From contig CM056391.1 of the NCBI GenBank assembly GCA_029718625.1, positions 7,107,465-7,171,464 on the forward strand: DNA of 64,000 bases, given 5' to 3'. Positions 1 to 11,633 of the stretch are shown piece by piece (position 1 is the first letter of the stretch; each line of letters opens with the position of its first letter). A model generated the notes under the pieces. That model saw only the letters and a program-made list of their open reading frames with translations. It made no database searches and had not been told where the DNA came from. This DNA comes from Synaphobranchus kaupii (Eukaryota > Chordata > Actinopteri > Anguilliformes > Synaphobranchidae). A program made the translations under genes and the position numbers.

Positions 1-275
1 TGTTTTATTAGTAATGCTGTACGAACAGGAAGCATGTTAAAGGAGGATGGATCCAAAGATATTAAAGTTTGTAAAAAAAGATCATAAACCCTTACAGAGT
101 TCTGTTTTACACCGTTCATGAAATTAAACTTATTTCTGCAAGAGAAAATAACACACAGGGTATCAGACCTTGAGTAGATGGGTTTTTTTTGTAATTAAAA
201 TAAAAGATTTGATTAAGGTTTTTAATAAGAGTACAGAAATAATTGTTCATGTCGATATGATGAGCCGGGTGAGCA

Positions 276-623
276 GGGGAGTATTCCACAAAGCATGATT
301 ACTGAGTTAGCTGGATAACTGCACTGAGTAAGAGAAGCAGGATTACTGAGTTAGCTGGATAACTGCATTGAGTAAGAGAAGCAGGATTACTGAGTTAGCT
401 GGATAACTGCACTGAGTAAAAGAAGCAGGATTACTGAGTTAGCTGGATAACTGCACTGAGTAAAAGAAGCAGGATTACTGAGTTAGCTGGATAACTGCAT
501 TGAGTAAAACCCGGAACCCTCCCAAATCTGGAACATGGACTGAAGTAGAAAAGAGCTGTTCTGGATTTTACTCAGTGCAGTTATCCAGCTAACTCAGTAA
601 ACCTGCTTCATGAAACAGGCCCC
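276..623. mobile_element. Foldback MITE with an internally expanded left arm
   Basis: The right arm (566-623) contains the reverse complement of the unit repeated on the left: the words GTTATCCAGCTAACTCAGTA and ACTGAGTTAGCTGGATAAC pair. The outer ends are also complementary (GGGGCCTGTTTCATGAAGCA on the reversed right end against a diverged GGGG...AAGCA on the left). The left arm is a 44-bp unit repeated about five times from 297 to about 515. From memory, elements with this core are common in teleost genomes. No coding capacity; the superfamily cannot be assigned. Confidence 0.7.
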
Positions 624-819
624 AGCAGTGTAATCCTGTCCTGGCTCTGATACACAGAGCCATGACAGGAACAGGGAATGGCCGTGGCATGGGCGTGGCA
701 GTGACACTGTATAGTTGAGTACCATCATTCATGAATGGTGTGAGGCTCCATCCTCCCAGATGCATGCTGGGGTATGAAGGAGGTCCTCATCATTTGGAAC
801 TCTTACATGGGTTGGTTAA

Positions 820-1099
820 CTGCATCCCAATATTCTTCACTCCCCCCTCCTCTCCTACTCAGAAGTATGCAAAACTGCCTGAACATTTTGAGTACAAGTA
901 TTTGCATGTACAGTATACAATGTACCTGACATTGCGGTTTACGTCGAGAAATTAATCAATTTGAAACTATTTGGAAGTAATATGTAGCCAAATCAGCAAT
1001 ATTAGATTAGGACACAAAGATCTGTTTCCGGGGCACGGAGGAGAGGAGGTGGTAGTGGAGGAAAGGAGGGTGCATTTTTCGAGTGTTCGGACACACCCC
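820..1099. mobile_element. Degraded MITE, copy A (sister copy at 26490-26802)
   Basis: This stretch aligns along its whole length with 26490-26802, sharing words such as AAGTATGCAAAA, GAGTACAAGTATTTGCATGT and GGCACGGAGGAGAGGAGGTG. Here the ends have decayed (GCATCCCAATATTC on the left, GTGTTCGGACACACC on the right). In copy B they form clear inverted repeats. Non-coding; the short open frames across it are incidental. Confidence 0.7.
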
Positions 1100-1744
1100 T
1101 TGAATCAGATCACCCCTCTTACCTGCAACGTCCTGACTCACCAAGAGAAGGGAATTCTCGGAAACAGGAAGAGGTTGTGGAAACTACACATCTGCTGCAG
1201 TACTTTTAGACCGGGGTTTCTGATTGGCTGTAACCTCACGTAATTTATCATTTATCTTCCTTACTAATTGAATTACTTATATTCTTATTATTGTATTTTT
1301 TTGTTTATTGTTTCTATCACTCATTTTAACTCCTTTAATTGTTATATTCTATTTGCCTTTACTATTGTATTTTGATGTGACGTATTTGAACTGTAAATGT
1401 TATAAAGCACGCTTGTTCCACCCACTCACTTGTGCAAGTATGAATCCCATCAATCTTGGAATGCAGTGCAAAGTTGGACAATTAACAGTGTTATCGTTCC
1501 AGAGGGGTCAAGGGAGTTCCCAGCGCATGTCAAGGCAGTGCTCCACATTTTCAGGATGGGTACGGAACCCTCGTTCAGGTTATTGGTTGGAGTGGGGTAC
1601 GTGGGCAGTTACGGAAAGACATTTTAAATCCATTTTAGGATTTAAAATCTCCTTCTGGGGAAAACATGCAACCGATTGAGGTCACAATGGTAGTTTACAA
1701 TAGCCTACAATTTGTTCCATAACATCCGTGGATTAAATATTGTA

Positions 1745-1950
1745 TTAGTTTAGCATATTCCCTTGTCTTTAGCATTTTATTAATCTGTTTATACACCTGG
1801 ATATTTACTGAAGAAATTCTTCCAGGTTAAGTACCTGGCACAAAAGTGTTTTTTGTTTTTTTTCCAATTGGGATTTGAACCTACACCCAACCTGTTTACA
1901 ATAGCAATTTCCTTATGATAATCAAATTGCCACTCAAACCAACCTCTTGA
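1745..1950 (-). mobile_element. tRNA-derived SINE, reversed, degraded
   Basis: On the minus strand there is a B-box-like GGTTCAAATCC (about 1868-1880). It is followed by a body resembling the fish SINE body, with the word CTTCAGTAAATATCCAGGTG (about 1790-1812). The same body and B box occur at 34348-34500, 44050-44230 and 53100-53290. Not a tRNA gene: no cloverleaf can be formed. Confidence 0.6.
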
Positions 1951-2501
1951 CATCAGTTACTCGTGGCATATTCTAGTTGTAACGGTTGTGCAAAAATAAA
2001 ACTGATGCTCTTCCTGGTAATTTCCAACACTACTCCCCAATGAACTTCCGTCAGATTTGGAATGCCTAAATACATGCTCGGCCACTTGTAATCTCTTAAT
2101 ATTTTTGAGGAAAATGTGACTGCTTTTGCTATCTGGTTCCTTTGGATACAACACTATCCATGTTTTGTTGTTTTTGTAATACAATTTCACAAACCAAAAA
2201 AATAACATCAGCGTTAACAGCAAATTAAACATATGTATATGCAATACACTCGCCATTAACTAAAAGATAATATTGCCTAATTCCATTTATTGTGTATGCG
2301 CTTATTTTGCACTTGATAACACAGTTCAATTTAGGCGCTTATTTTTTCATTTTACACGATTTTCAGTCGTAGAGATATTTGCTAAATATGATTAAGTTAA
2401 AGCTCTTGTTGCTTCTCCTTCCGATCGCACAGCTTGGTGATTGGCTAGGACTAGGCGGTCATAGAGCACACCCACCAAACAAGTTATCTTGTGACCCTGA
2501 A

Positions 2502-2509
2502 CCGGAAGT
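2502..2509 (+). promoter_or_regulatory. ETS/GABP-type site in the sap18 promoter
   Basis: CCGGAAGT lies 82 bp before the sap18 start codon. ETS-family sites close to the start are typical of TATA-less housekeeping promoters. Seen directly as a motif match only. Confidence 0.4.
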
Positions 2510-2590
2510 AGATGTGCTTGCCGTTTTGGCGTGTTTTCTTCTCAGCCTGTTCGATAGTAGATCTGCCGTTGGAACATATTATTTGATAAA

Positions 2591-4738
2591 ATGGCTGTGG
2601 AATCAAGAGTAACGCAAGAAGAAATCAAGAAGGAACCAGAAAAGCCAGTCGACAGAGAAAAGGTTTGTCAGATATGCTAACTTCTGGTGCATTATGCATA
2701 TGGTGATGCACATACTAGTTAGTTAAAAGCTATGTGCTGCACAGGCTGTCTAACGTTAGATCATTTTAGCAACATCATTTTAGCAAACATAATTCAAGTA
2801 TTGTTGCGTCGTGTAACGTTAAGCTCTTCGGATTTCACAGTATATAATTGAGTTTGATAATTGTGCTATGTATGCTGGTGCAGTGGTGATGGCCAGTCTG
2901 CTAGCTTTCGCGTTCAGTGCAGATAAGAGAGCCGTGTGCTACATTAGCCCAGTAGTTGACGGGTTGTTTTGATACCTAACATTAGCCCCATTTGTATTTT
3001 CGTTTCTATTCACTATTTAGCTGAATTTGTGAGTTTTCTAAATCTGTCTGACATGTTTGTTTACGACGTCTCCGAACGGAGAGCATTATTTCTGTCTAGA
3101 TTAGAAAATGTTACTAAGGCAGTGTGGTTTCAATCGAAGAGCTTGTTACAAACTCTTTATTGACAACTTTATTAAGGACGACGAGCCTGCCTTGTCTGGG
3201 TGGTTAGAAGACTCGTGTGTAAATTGTACTAAACAGGGTGTCCTGTGGTTGACAGACGTGTCCCCTGCTGTTGCGGGTTTTCACCACCAATAATGGCCGC
3301 CACCACAGGATGGACGAGTTCGCGCGCGGGAACGTTCCGTCCAGCGAACTGCAGATTTACACCTGGTACAGAATCCCTGCCCAAACACACCCAGTCACCC
3401 AAACAGACCCCCTATCCCCGGACACCACTGACATTACCCCTCCCTGCCGAAGGAGGGGGCCATAACACCCCTCCCCACCTTTGTGAGTCGGCAGTACAGT
3501 TTTGATACACCAGCGAGTCAAATACACGAATGTATAATGTAGCTCACATGTAGATATTGGGCACTATGAGTACAGACATGTTGTATAAGTTAAATTTGAC
3601 TTTGTAAATCATTACGGTACCAGTACTGTAAAGTTATTTTATGTTACTGGCTGGTCTCTACCATAGACTGTATAAAAATAGGTCTCTACCCAAACTGCTG
3701 GTGGTGAACTTGTTTTTGTGTAATTGGCCTGTTGGTTGCCCTGGATACGTGTCCCCCACATGAAAGTTTTGCTCTGACAGGATGGATGCCACTCTAAAGG
3801 AGCTGACCAGTCTGGTGAAAGAGGTGTATCCAGAAGCTCGAAAGAAGGGGACCCACTTTGGTTTTGCTATCGTTTATCCCGACCCGAAAAGGCAAGGCTA
3901 CAGGTGAGACTGCAGAGGACGCAAGTACATACCAGCGCATTCACATAGCAACGGCGCATTCACATAGCAACAATGGCACATTCGCACGGTAACGGCTCAT
4001 GCACACGCCAGCAAGGTTCTGGGGTTCTGGGGTCCTCTGTGGATGGGTGCTTATCAGTCTCTTCATCAAGCAATCAGTTGAAAACATTTAAATTACTTCA
4101 TGAATCTTTTCTGTTAAACTTACTAACACAAGTTATTAAATTACGCAAAAGGTGACATCATGGTGCCTTTTTACGGCCTGCAGATCCAGAGCCTTTGTTA
4201 ATGGTGTAGTTTGGTATTCAGGGTTTATGCTGTATTTTGGGGTTCTGGGTTGACGCTGTGGTTGGTTTCAGGGTTGATTCTGTATTTTGGGGTTCAGGGT
4301 TGACGCTGTGTTTTGGGGTTCAGGGTTGATGCTGTGTTTTGGGGTTCAAGGTTGATGTTGTATTTTGGGGTTAAGGGTTGATGCATTATGTTGGGGTTCA
4401 GTGTTGACGCTGTATTTTGGGGTTGAGGGTTGATTCTGTAATTTGGGGTTGAGGGTTGATTCTGTATTTTGGGGTTCAGGGTTGACGCTGTGTTTTGGGG
4501 TTCAAGGTTGATGTTGTATTTTGGGGTTCAGGGTTGTTGCCTTATGTTGAGGTTCAGGGTTGACGCTGTGTCTGGTTTCAGGGTGAAGGATATCGGAAAC
4601 ACGGTTTCGGGGCGGAAGGGGGCGGATGATTCCATGACTCTCCAGTCTCAGCGCTTCCAGATCGGAGACTACCTGGACATCGCCATAACCCCGCCCAACA
4701 GAGCCCCGCCCCTTATGGGACGAATGCGACCCTACTGA
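2591..4738 (+). CDS. sap18: Histone deacetylase complex subunit SAP18
   Basis: SAP18 is a small ubiquitin-fold protein of the SIN3-HDAC corepressor and of the ASAP/PSAP complexes (with RNPS1 and ACIN1 or PNN) at the exon junction. It acts in the nucleus in repression and splicing. Four coding exons: 2591-2662, 3256-3365, 3781-3903 and 4582-4738, all with GT-AG borders and compatible phases. They give about 153 residues, the usual family length. The N terminus MAVESRVTQEEIKKEPEKP is family-typical. Further on come RVFTTNNGRHHRMDEF, ELQIYTW, DATLKELTSLVKEVYPEAR and the end DYLDIAITPPNRAP...GRMRPY. The frame is intact throughout. An ATTAAA signal at 4866-4871 probably ends the transcript. Intron 3 carries a minisatellite (4205-4580). 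Identification is from recalled family sequence. Confidence 0.97.
4205..4580 (+). repeat. Minisatellite in sap18 intron 3
   Basis: About ten imperfect copies of a roughly 37-40 bp unit built on TTTTGGGGTTCAGGGTTGA, with variants TTGACGCTG, TTGATGCTG and TTGATTCTG. It ends next to the acceptor of exon 4. The strand is G-rich (GGGG, GGG), so quadruplex formation in the intron RNA is possible (inference). Confidence 0.9.
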
Positions 4739-6090
4739 CTGTCTCCCTAATACACACACACTCACACTCTGTTAGAATTTTATATTGAATTGTGTCAAGA
4801 TTCTCAGCCCACATTTTCTGTCTGCTGTAAAACTTGCTGTTTCCCCTCCTGGCTAATGGATGTGAATTAAAGCTTTTGTTTTTAAACCACTGTGTATGAG
4901 TGGTCTGTTGTGCAGTTTGGCTTACCAGCCTTTACCTGAAGGTCATGAGCTGTTGGACTGGGTGAATATGCAGGTGAGTGTGTATGTGTGCACGTGGTAT
5001 TTTTTACATACATGCAGTATTCTTGTGCATGCATGCAGTATTTTTTCCCATGTAGTTTAAATCCCTGGAAGGTGAATGTGTAAAACTGAGCCCCAGGGAA
5101 AGTTTGTCATCTGTACAAAAGCTGAGCCCCAGGGAATCTGTAAAACAGCTGTTTAGTTCATTCAGTTTGTGCTCTACAGCACTTCTTGTGGGGACTATTT
5201 ATATACGTGTGTGTGTGAGTGTAGTTCCTCCAGTCAAACATTTCAGGCATGCGTTTCAGTGTGTGGATGTTCCCATAAAATGACTATTTTTATGTCATAT
5301 TGTATATTTGTATATTTATGTCACATGTATATTTATGTTGGAAATGTAAGTCATCAAGGCCAGAGCAAGTGGGATTTCAAAACAATCACTGAAAGTCAAG
5401 GACTTGAATGTTATTGAAAATAAAATTGCAAGAGAGGTACTTTCAAGTGAAAGATATTTCTAATCATCTTGAAATGTCCACAAACGACATAAATTATGCC
5501 CTTAGAAACTGATCTTGGATTAGAATCCTCTTCCTACGCAGAAGGGTTGGGTTTTTGGTTGGCTTCGAAAGAGCTGATTTTAAGACTAGCTTTCAGGGAA
5601 ACTGAAACAATGTTTATATTGCTTTATTGCTCTGTATAACAGCAACAGAGGGCGCTATTGGCTCTGTGTCACCTGTCAGGTGTACAGTTAAGTACAGTAT
5701 TTGCATCATAAATGTATAGATTTCTTATCAGCTTTGAATAACGCCAAACAACGCACGTATCCACCAAATTTCTCCAAGGTCAACAAAAGAACTGCAAATA
5801 AAATATCTGTGGTCCCCAAATTACAATTGAATTACAAGAAAAAATATCTAAGCTTTTGATGCAGAGTGAAGTTATTCTGCCTCACAAAGGTAGCTAAGAG
5901 AAACAAACATTTACTAGAATAAAAAATGTATATAAATGCTGGTAAAAGGAACTACACGTGATGCCAACAAGCCACTAATTCAGTGCTTTTTCTGAATTGT
6001 CCCCTGTGTCAGACCACTGAGGAATGTCATTGCACAGGTACAGGCAAGGTTAAAATAATAATAAAACTTTATCAGTAGTTTCTTTGTTGA
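4739..6090. other. Intergenic, sap18 to unknown gene
   Basis: Contains the sap18 3' end and polyA signal, then unique AT-rich DNA. A short direct repeat (GAGCCCCAGGGAA, about 5086 and 5126) is present. No open frame here resembles a known protein. Confidence 0.6.
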
Positions 6091-6098
6091 GGAAAGTG

Positions 6099-6106
6099 TA
6101 TAAATA
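6099..6106 (+). promoter_or_regulatory. Candidate TATA box of the unknown gene
   Basis: TATAAATA lies 320 bp upstream of the ATG at 6426. A start of transcription near 6130 would give a 5' UTR with a possible leader intron: donor GGTGAGT at about 6156 and an acceptor after the pyrimidine-rich TTGATCTAG near 6325. The leader intron is inferred, not proven. Confidence 0.4.
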
Positions 6107-6425
6107 CAAGCAGTAGCTGAAGGTTATCACAGACTTTCACTCTGAGGGAAGTTAGGGTGAGTGTGAATTATTGCTGCTCAAAAATGTTTCACTTCTGCAT
6201 TTTACGTGTGTGTTACTTCTCATTTTTAAAAGTTATCTCTGGCTCCGACTATCTGTAACTCCAGCATGTGAAATGACTTAATGTGTCTTTATTTTATGGA
6301 TTTTTGGTTGTTTGTATTGATCTAGTTTTCATGGATTTTGGACTCTGTGTCTGGAGGTCAGTATCTTAGTATCTCCTCTGGCACCAGGTCTGTTGGATCA
6401 ATAGAACACCAGGTGAGCGGTTGCC

Positions 6426-8436
6426 ATGGCGCTGTTTGGGAAGGTTCTGGAGCCGGTTGGATATATGCAGACGCTGCGGGGGCTTGTGCAGAACATCTGC
6501 TCTTACCTGGACGGCAGCGGCACACCTGAGGATCTGGACCTGGCCAAGAAGAACATGGACCACATCGACCAGGAGCTGAGCGGGGGAGGGCGTGGCCTGC
6601 TGAAGGACGAGGAGGTGCACCAGCTGGAGGGGGACCTGGCGGTCGTGTACGGTCAGCTGGGGGCGCTGGTGAGAGCGAACCCCATCTACACCAAGCGCGA
6701 GACCGAGGCCTTCCTGCAGTGCGCCAGGGAGCTGCGTCTGGAGAGGCAGCTGATCGCCATACACGCTCGGCTGATGGGCGTGTCCGCCCTCACCGCACAG
6801 CCCACCCTGCTGGAGGAACTCATCCAAAACTTCCGGCCCAAACGCTGGGAGATGCGTGAGTTCTGCGAGAAGGTCAGCACCGCCCGCCAATTTGTACCAT
6901 GGAGCCTGTCACCTGTTCACCCAACACAACAGGCAGCTCCTCACAAATCTATACACATTGAGTAATTACTATACTACTACATCACAAGCTTTTGTCTCTA
7001 CATGTGTGCTGCATGCCGCTAGAATTGGCCAGATATGCATAGTATTATTTTTATCAAATTAGAAATAAGTTATTTTTTTAACATGTATGATGCATATTTG
7101 ACAATTTAGGAAGAGTGTTAAATCCAAGGTTGTTGGAGGACAGAGGATGTGAATAGTTACTACTTCCTGTGACATCATGAATGGTTGATCCACAGAACAC
7201 GGAACACTGTGGGGAGGGGGCGTGGCTCAGTGTAGGACTTACTGTGACATAATAATTGACTGTTTGAGGAGAGTGGGGCTAAGATTCCGGCAGTCACCTC
7301 TAGAGGAACAGGATCCAGACAAAGGAGCTTTGTTCTGTCATGAGAACAAACATCACAATCGCTGAAGGCGCTGTAGCTATACTTAAGGGAAGCATGGCAG
7401 AAATGTTTAAATGTGAAGTCCAAACCCTGCTAACTCCAATCCAACCCTCAGCCTTAAACCTCCAGCAAACACTGCTATCTTGGACCATATCTTTCTTTTA
7501 ATTTGGATTTTTAAAAATCTTAGTTGGAGACAAACTGGTGAAATAAAGGTTAATTTTTTTTTTAAATGTTAAAAGCAAACAACCACTCCACCTAGATCAA
7601 GGGGAATCAAATTCTTTAACCTTTAGCCTAAAATTCTCCAGGAGCTTGTTGCTGTTGATAAATTACCCAGAAGGCTTTTGGCTGATGCCCCTCTTACCCT
7701 GTGGCTGTTGTCGTGGTGACAGGTGAACTTCGTTTTGGGGACGGGGCTCCTGTGCCTGTTCGTGCAGGCGTCCCTGACGGGACGGGACCAGGCGTTGCTG
7801 ATGAAGACTTGGGGCGACCGCATGGGGGCGCTCTACCGGAAGATGAAGTCGACGGGGGCGCTGTGCTCGGGGTACTTCCTGGAGCAGGCGCGGGAGGACG
7901 TCCGCCGCATGGCCGGCGACGCCCAACTCATCACCAAGCCCCCCGAGGAACAGGCTGCCGCCATCCTCAAAGCGCTGGAGAAGAACTATGATTGGCTACG
8001 CTGGGCGGTGATGGTGCACCCCCCGTCAGCGGCCGAGGAGGAGGAGGGCGGGGCCAGGGGCAGCGCCAAGAAGCAGGACAACCTCCTGTCCGTACCGCCA
8101 GAGCTCCCCGCCGGCGCCGAGGTGGTAGCCTGCTACCGGGACACGCCCACCTCCCTGGACAAGAGTCGCATCCACCAGCTGATCGTGGAGCTCGAGTGGA
8201 AGATCCCCAACCCGCCGCCGGAGGTGTTCGCCTCCCTGGAGGAGGAGCCTGAGCGGGCGGGGCTCTACCTGGCCGGCCGCATGCTGCGGAAGCTGCAGGA
8301 GGGGCTGGGGACGGGTGTGGCGGTGCACGTGGTCCCCGGCCCGATGGATATGCGCTGTAACTTCCCCCAGGCCTCCTTCTACCTGTACGAGTACAAACAC
8401 CGCCTGGCCTCGGGAACTGTGTGCGTGTTCGGCTAG
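6426..8436 (+). CDS. Uncharacterised two-exon helical protein with a hydrophobic segment
   Basis: Exon 1 is 6426-6872 and exon 2 is 7723-8436, joined in phase 0 (EFCEK then VNFVLG), giving 386 residues. The ATG sits in a strong Kozak context (GCCATGG). Residues 1-149 look largely alpha-helical, with heptad-like charged stretches. Residues 150-168 (VNFVLGTGLLCLFVQASL) form the only long hydrophobic segment and start exactly at the exon border. Residues 249-280 are an acidic, proline-rich linker with four consecutive Glu. The C-terminal 100 residues look like a separate mixed domain ending EYKHRLASGTVCVFG. I do not recognise the family with certainty. The layout of helices, a hydrophobic hairpin-like segment and few exons faintly recalls the fish rapunzel-like proteins, but I cannot align them from memory. 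The coding sequence is very GC-rich in the third codon position and unbroken. PolyA candidates: AATAAA at 8530 and 8587. Confidence 0.8.
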
Positions 8437-8640
8437 AGAGGCCACGCCCAGGGGACACGCCTCTAACGTGTGGGTCAGTGCTCGCTACCAGGGGGGCAGG
8501 CTGGGGAGGTGCTTACTTCTGCGCAGTAAAATAAAAACATGTATAAAGATGTAATGACATCATCAGTCTTATTAGAAGCTTCTGGCAATAAATGATAAAC
8601 TCTCAATTATCTGTGCTCCTGGATTTATGTTTCTATTTTA

Positions 8641-8651
8641 CACACACACAC

Positions 8652-8690
<39 letters not shown>
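8641..8690. repeat. (CA)n microsatellite
   Basis: About 24 CA dinucleotides with one CG interruption, just downstream of the unknown gene. Confidence 0.95.
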
Positions 8691-11200
8691 CATATGCAAA
8701 GTATGCAATTATAGATTCTTTACAAATGAACCATTTTTATGCTGCTAATGCCCTGCACCTTGTAAACAGCATGGGACTGTGACCCTTTCACGTTAATTTT
8801 ATATTTTATTAATTTATCTTGATGTCACTTCACATGTAGCTATTTTAGTATTGTATTTCTACATATACATATATAATTTCAGAATTTTTTTTTTTTATGA
8901 TGTCAAAGAATTGATCGTGAAAAATAAAATAATGTGGGAAAATTGATCACATCTCGTATGATACTGGTTCACGCATTTTTAGGCCAATAATGAAACACCT
9001 GAGGTAGGCGAGAGTGAGGTGCACTTGACTGAAATTGATGACAGAAATGTGCTGTGCGCACACCTGTGCAATGCTGCCCCTTGCTGGCCGTGAGATGCCA
9101 CTGCACAATACAGCCATGTTCTTTACCTCCAGCACGGTCACCTACATTACAGGGATAAACAGTCATTTTTCCGCGTATGACATTAATGCCTTAGATGGAA
9201 CAAAAGGCCACAATACAGAAAGACCTCTGGCTCTCTGGGGCTAGCCAAGCCCGCCCCACAGCACCTGTCCCTAACTGTGTTGCATCACTCAACTCATTGA
9301 CCACACACTTTTATATGTGTTTAATAATTTAATATGTGCCATTATGCTTTTTACAAGCTGAAAGGATTGTCTTAAGTTAGGAAACTTGTTTCTTTACCAC
9401 ACTGCACTTTCTATCTCACCTCTTACTTACAGAGTGGGTGAAATGGATTAGAAGCCAAATCTAAACTAAATGTTTCCCCCCCCCCAGAATTTAGCTGCTT
9501 TGGAGATGCTGGGAAATCTAGTTTACTTATTTGTCAATTGACCTTGATTTATCCTGCACTGAGATCTCTATTTTAGATGAAACATAGTTCAAAATATCAA
9601 CACTCTTTACATATAACCAATGACACGCAGAAAGGAATGGAAAATGGATTATGGCATATCAGGAGCTGGAATTTTATAAGCAAAGACATTTTGGATCATA
9701 AGAAATTGCACATCAAACTATGGAATTCCACAACGGGATACTCTTCTACAAATGCTGACAAATGAGAACTCCTACTCTTTTCAATGCTCTTATGATGATG
9801 ATGATACCATTATTCAGTCCTTAATTAACTATTTGCATCCAAAGAGAACAAAAACATAGTTACAGTCAGAACATTGCAGACCAGATGAGTCCAGCTAACA
9901 TGTTAAAATATAAACAAATGACTGCAAAATATGGTGACTAATAATTACCATATACTATACAATAAACAATTATACACAAATAGTCACAATTATAAAGTTT
10001 ATGTAACTAATAAAATATCATACAGTGTACAAGCAACGTAAATCATAAATCATATTTCGGCCTATATCAAAGGGCCTTGAAATGTAAAGGTTTCCCAGAG
10101 AACCTGGTTGTTCAATCTTTCTGCAGTGTATTGCTAGACTCAAAATATACAGTAAGGGCGACTGCCTATATCAAGAAAGATGCTGCACATAGACCTTTAT
10201 TAACTAGAATAGGCCATGCCCATGTTTTAGTCTATGCAGAATCGAGTGGATGATATATTGATTTATTCAGTTAATTGCATTTATAGAAATAATGATAAAA
10301 TGTTTTAAGGAATAAACAAATGACTAGATGAAAGACTAAAAAACGAAATCAGGTTAATTTGATGTGGACCATGTTAAATTGAGAATATATGAATTGCTGA
10401 ATTTGTAAAGTAAACGCATTTCTTGTATGGGGCGAACCTTAGGGGTGAACTCTAACGGTCTGCGCATATTGACCGTTTGTGACCGTTTGTCCGCAGTATA
10501 CCGTGTTTTGGTGCGTGCGGCATGTTGCCATGCCCACACTACGGACAACATACATGTATCAGGGAAATGTAGTGAAAATCCATTGATTCTGCTCACATGT
10601 ATGAGGATGTAGAACTACAGGCCCCAGATATCTACCCTGGTCGTCCTTCATTGGGGGTTGGGTTGCGTAACGGAGGACGCACGTGAGGTTACCCCTACAT
10701 GTGAAATGGGAGTGACTTATGTAACATACATTGTCCGTGTGTTTAACCCTTTCTTTGCTGAACTGTGTGATCTTTATGCACACACGCCTACCAGGCGTCA
10801 TTTGGACATTTTCTTCCAAACAGGTAGCTTGCTAGCGGCGTGGGCTAGAAAATGTCTAATTTGTAGCGTGAAATGTTTCTATCAAAAGCAGAGAACAATT
10901 TGTACAAAGCAAGTTGGCCAGTGTAGCAATTTTTTTTCTTCTTATTTTTGGTTATGAGACAATGATACCAGCTAGCTTCCAAGCTACCTCTACTAGCTTG
11001 CTGTTGTGTCTGCTTGTTATTTAGTTTGCCAAGTTGGAAAACTAAATAACTAGGAGGTTATAGAATTTGCCAGCTTTCTAAGATGGCTAGCTTGAATTAG
11101 CTTGTAAGTGATTAGTTTGTGTCTTTGGTTGCTGCAGAAATGTCTCTTTGGCGCTCAGTAGTTTTATCAGGAGGCCCTTTGTACGCTTCTAGTTGGTCGC
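8691..11200. other. Intergenic, unknown gene to cox17
   Basis: Unique AT-rich DNA with a short C run at 9476-9485. Frames up to 99 codons occur but none resembles a known protein. The stretch 10960-11110 is unusually rich in the word CTAGCT/AGCTAG. The cox17 promoter should lie at the right end. No other gene seen. Confidence 0.5.
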
Positions 11201-11254
11201 CAGTTTTCCTAAAACTTGTTTTATGTTGCAACAAGGCCGAGCCCAAGAAAGAAA

Positions 11255-11633
11255 ATGTCGACCCTTTCAGCGGCGTCTTGTGAGACTACGCCGGCTTTGG
11301 AGAGCGCTGAGTGTGAGTCGGGGGAGCAGCAGCCGTGTTGTGAATGTCCGGAGGCCAAGCAAGCCAGAGATGCATGGTGAGGAATCTGGTGGGATCCCCG
11401 AAAACTCTTGGACAAGTTTAATAGATGAAAAGAAAATACGATCCGAGCTGTTAACGTAAACGCGATGTGAGCAGGTTCCCAATTCTGGTAATTGTGCGTG
11501 TCGCTCTATGTGGGAAGTTGTATAGACTAACTGCATTTAATTTTACAGCATCATAGAGAAGGGCGAAGAGAATTGCACCGACCTCATCGAGGCGCACAAA
11601 CAATGTATGAGGGCGCTTGGATTCAAGATTTAA
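11255..11633 (+). CDS. cox17: Cytochrome c oxidase copper chaperone COX17
   Basis: COX17 carries Cu(I) in the mitochondrial intermembrane space and hands it to SCO1/SCO2 and COX11 for cytochrome oxidase assembly. Exons 11255-11376 and 11549-11633 join inside a Cys codon (TG then C) to give 68 residues; human COX17 has 63. The copper-binding pair is Cys28-Cys29 (PCCECPE). The twin CX9C helices are formed by Cys31/Cys41 and Cys50/Cys60. [16 protein letters not shown] and the end CMRALGFKI are family-typical. The first 25 residues are the variable tail. A good donor (GGTAAGT) 27 bases after the stop suggests a spliced 3' UTR. An acceptor near 13156 and ATTAAA at 13343-13348 could complete it, but that is inference. 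popdc2 lies next downstream, as in human. Confidence 0.96.

Noticed and set aside
1957..2256. 99-codon minus-strand frame with a hydrophobic N-terminal segment
   Set aside because: AT-rich, no splice or polyA support and no family recognised. It looks like a membrane anchor but could be chance; a database search could revive it.
6366..6890. 174-codon minus-strand frame opposite the unknown gene
   Set aside because: Shadow of a GC-rich coding exon; the + strand has Kozak, splice sites and an in-phase second exon.
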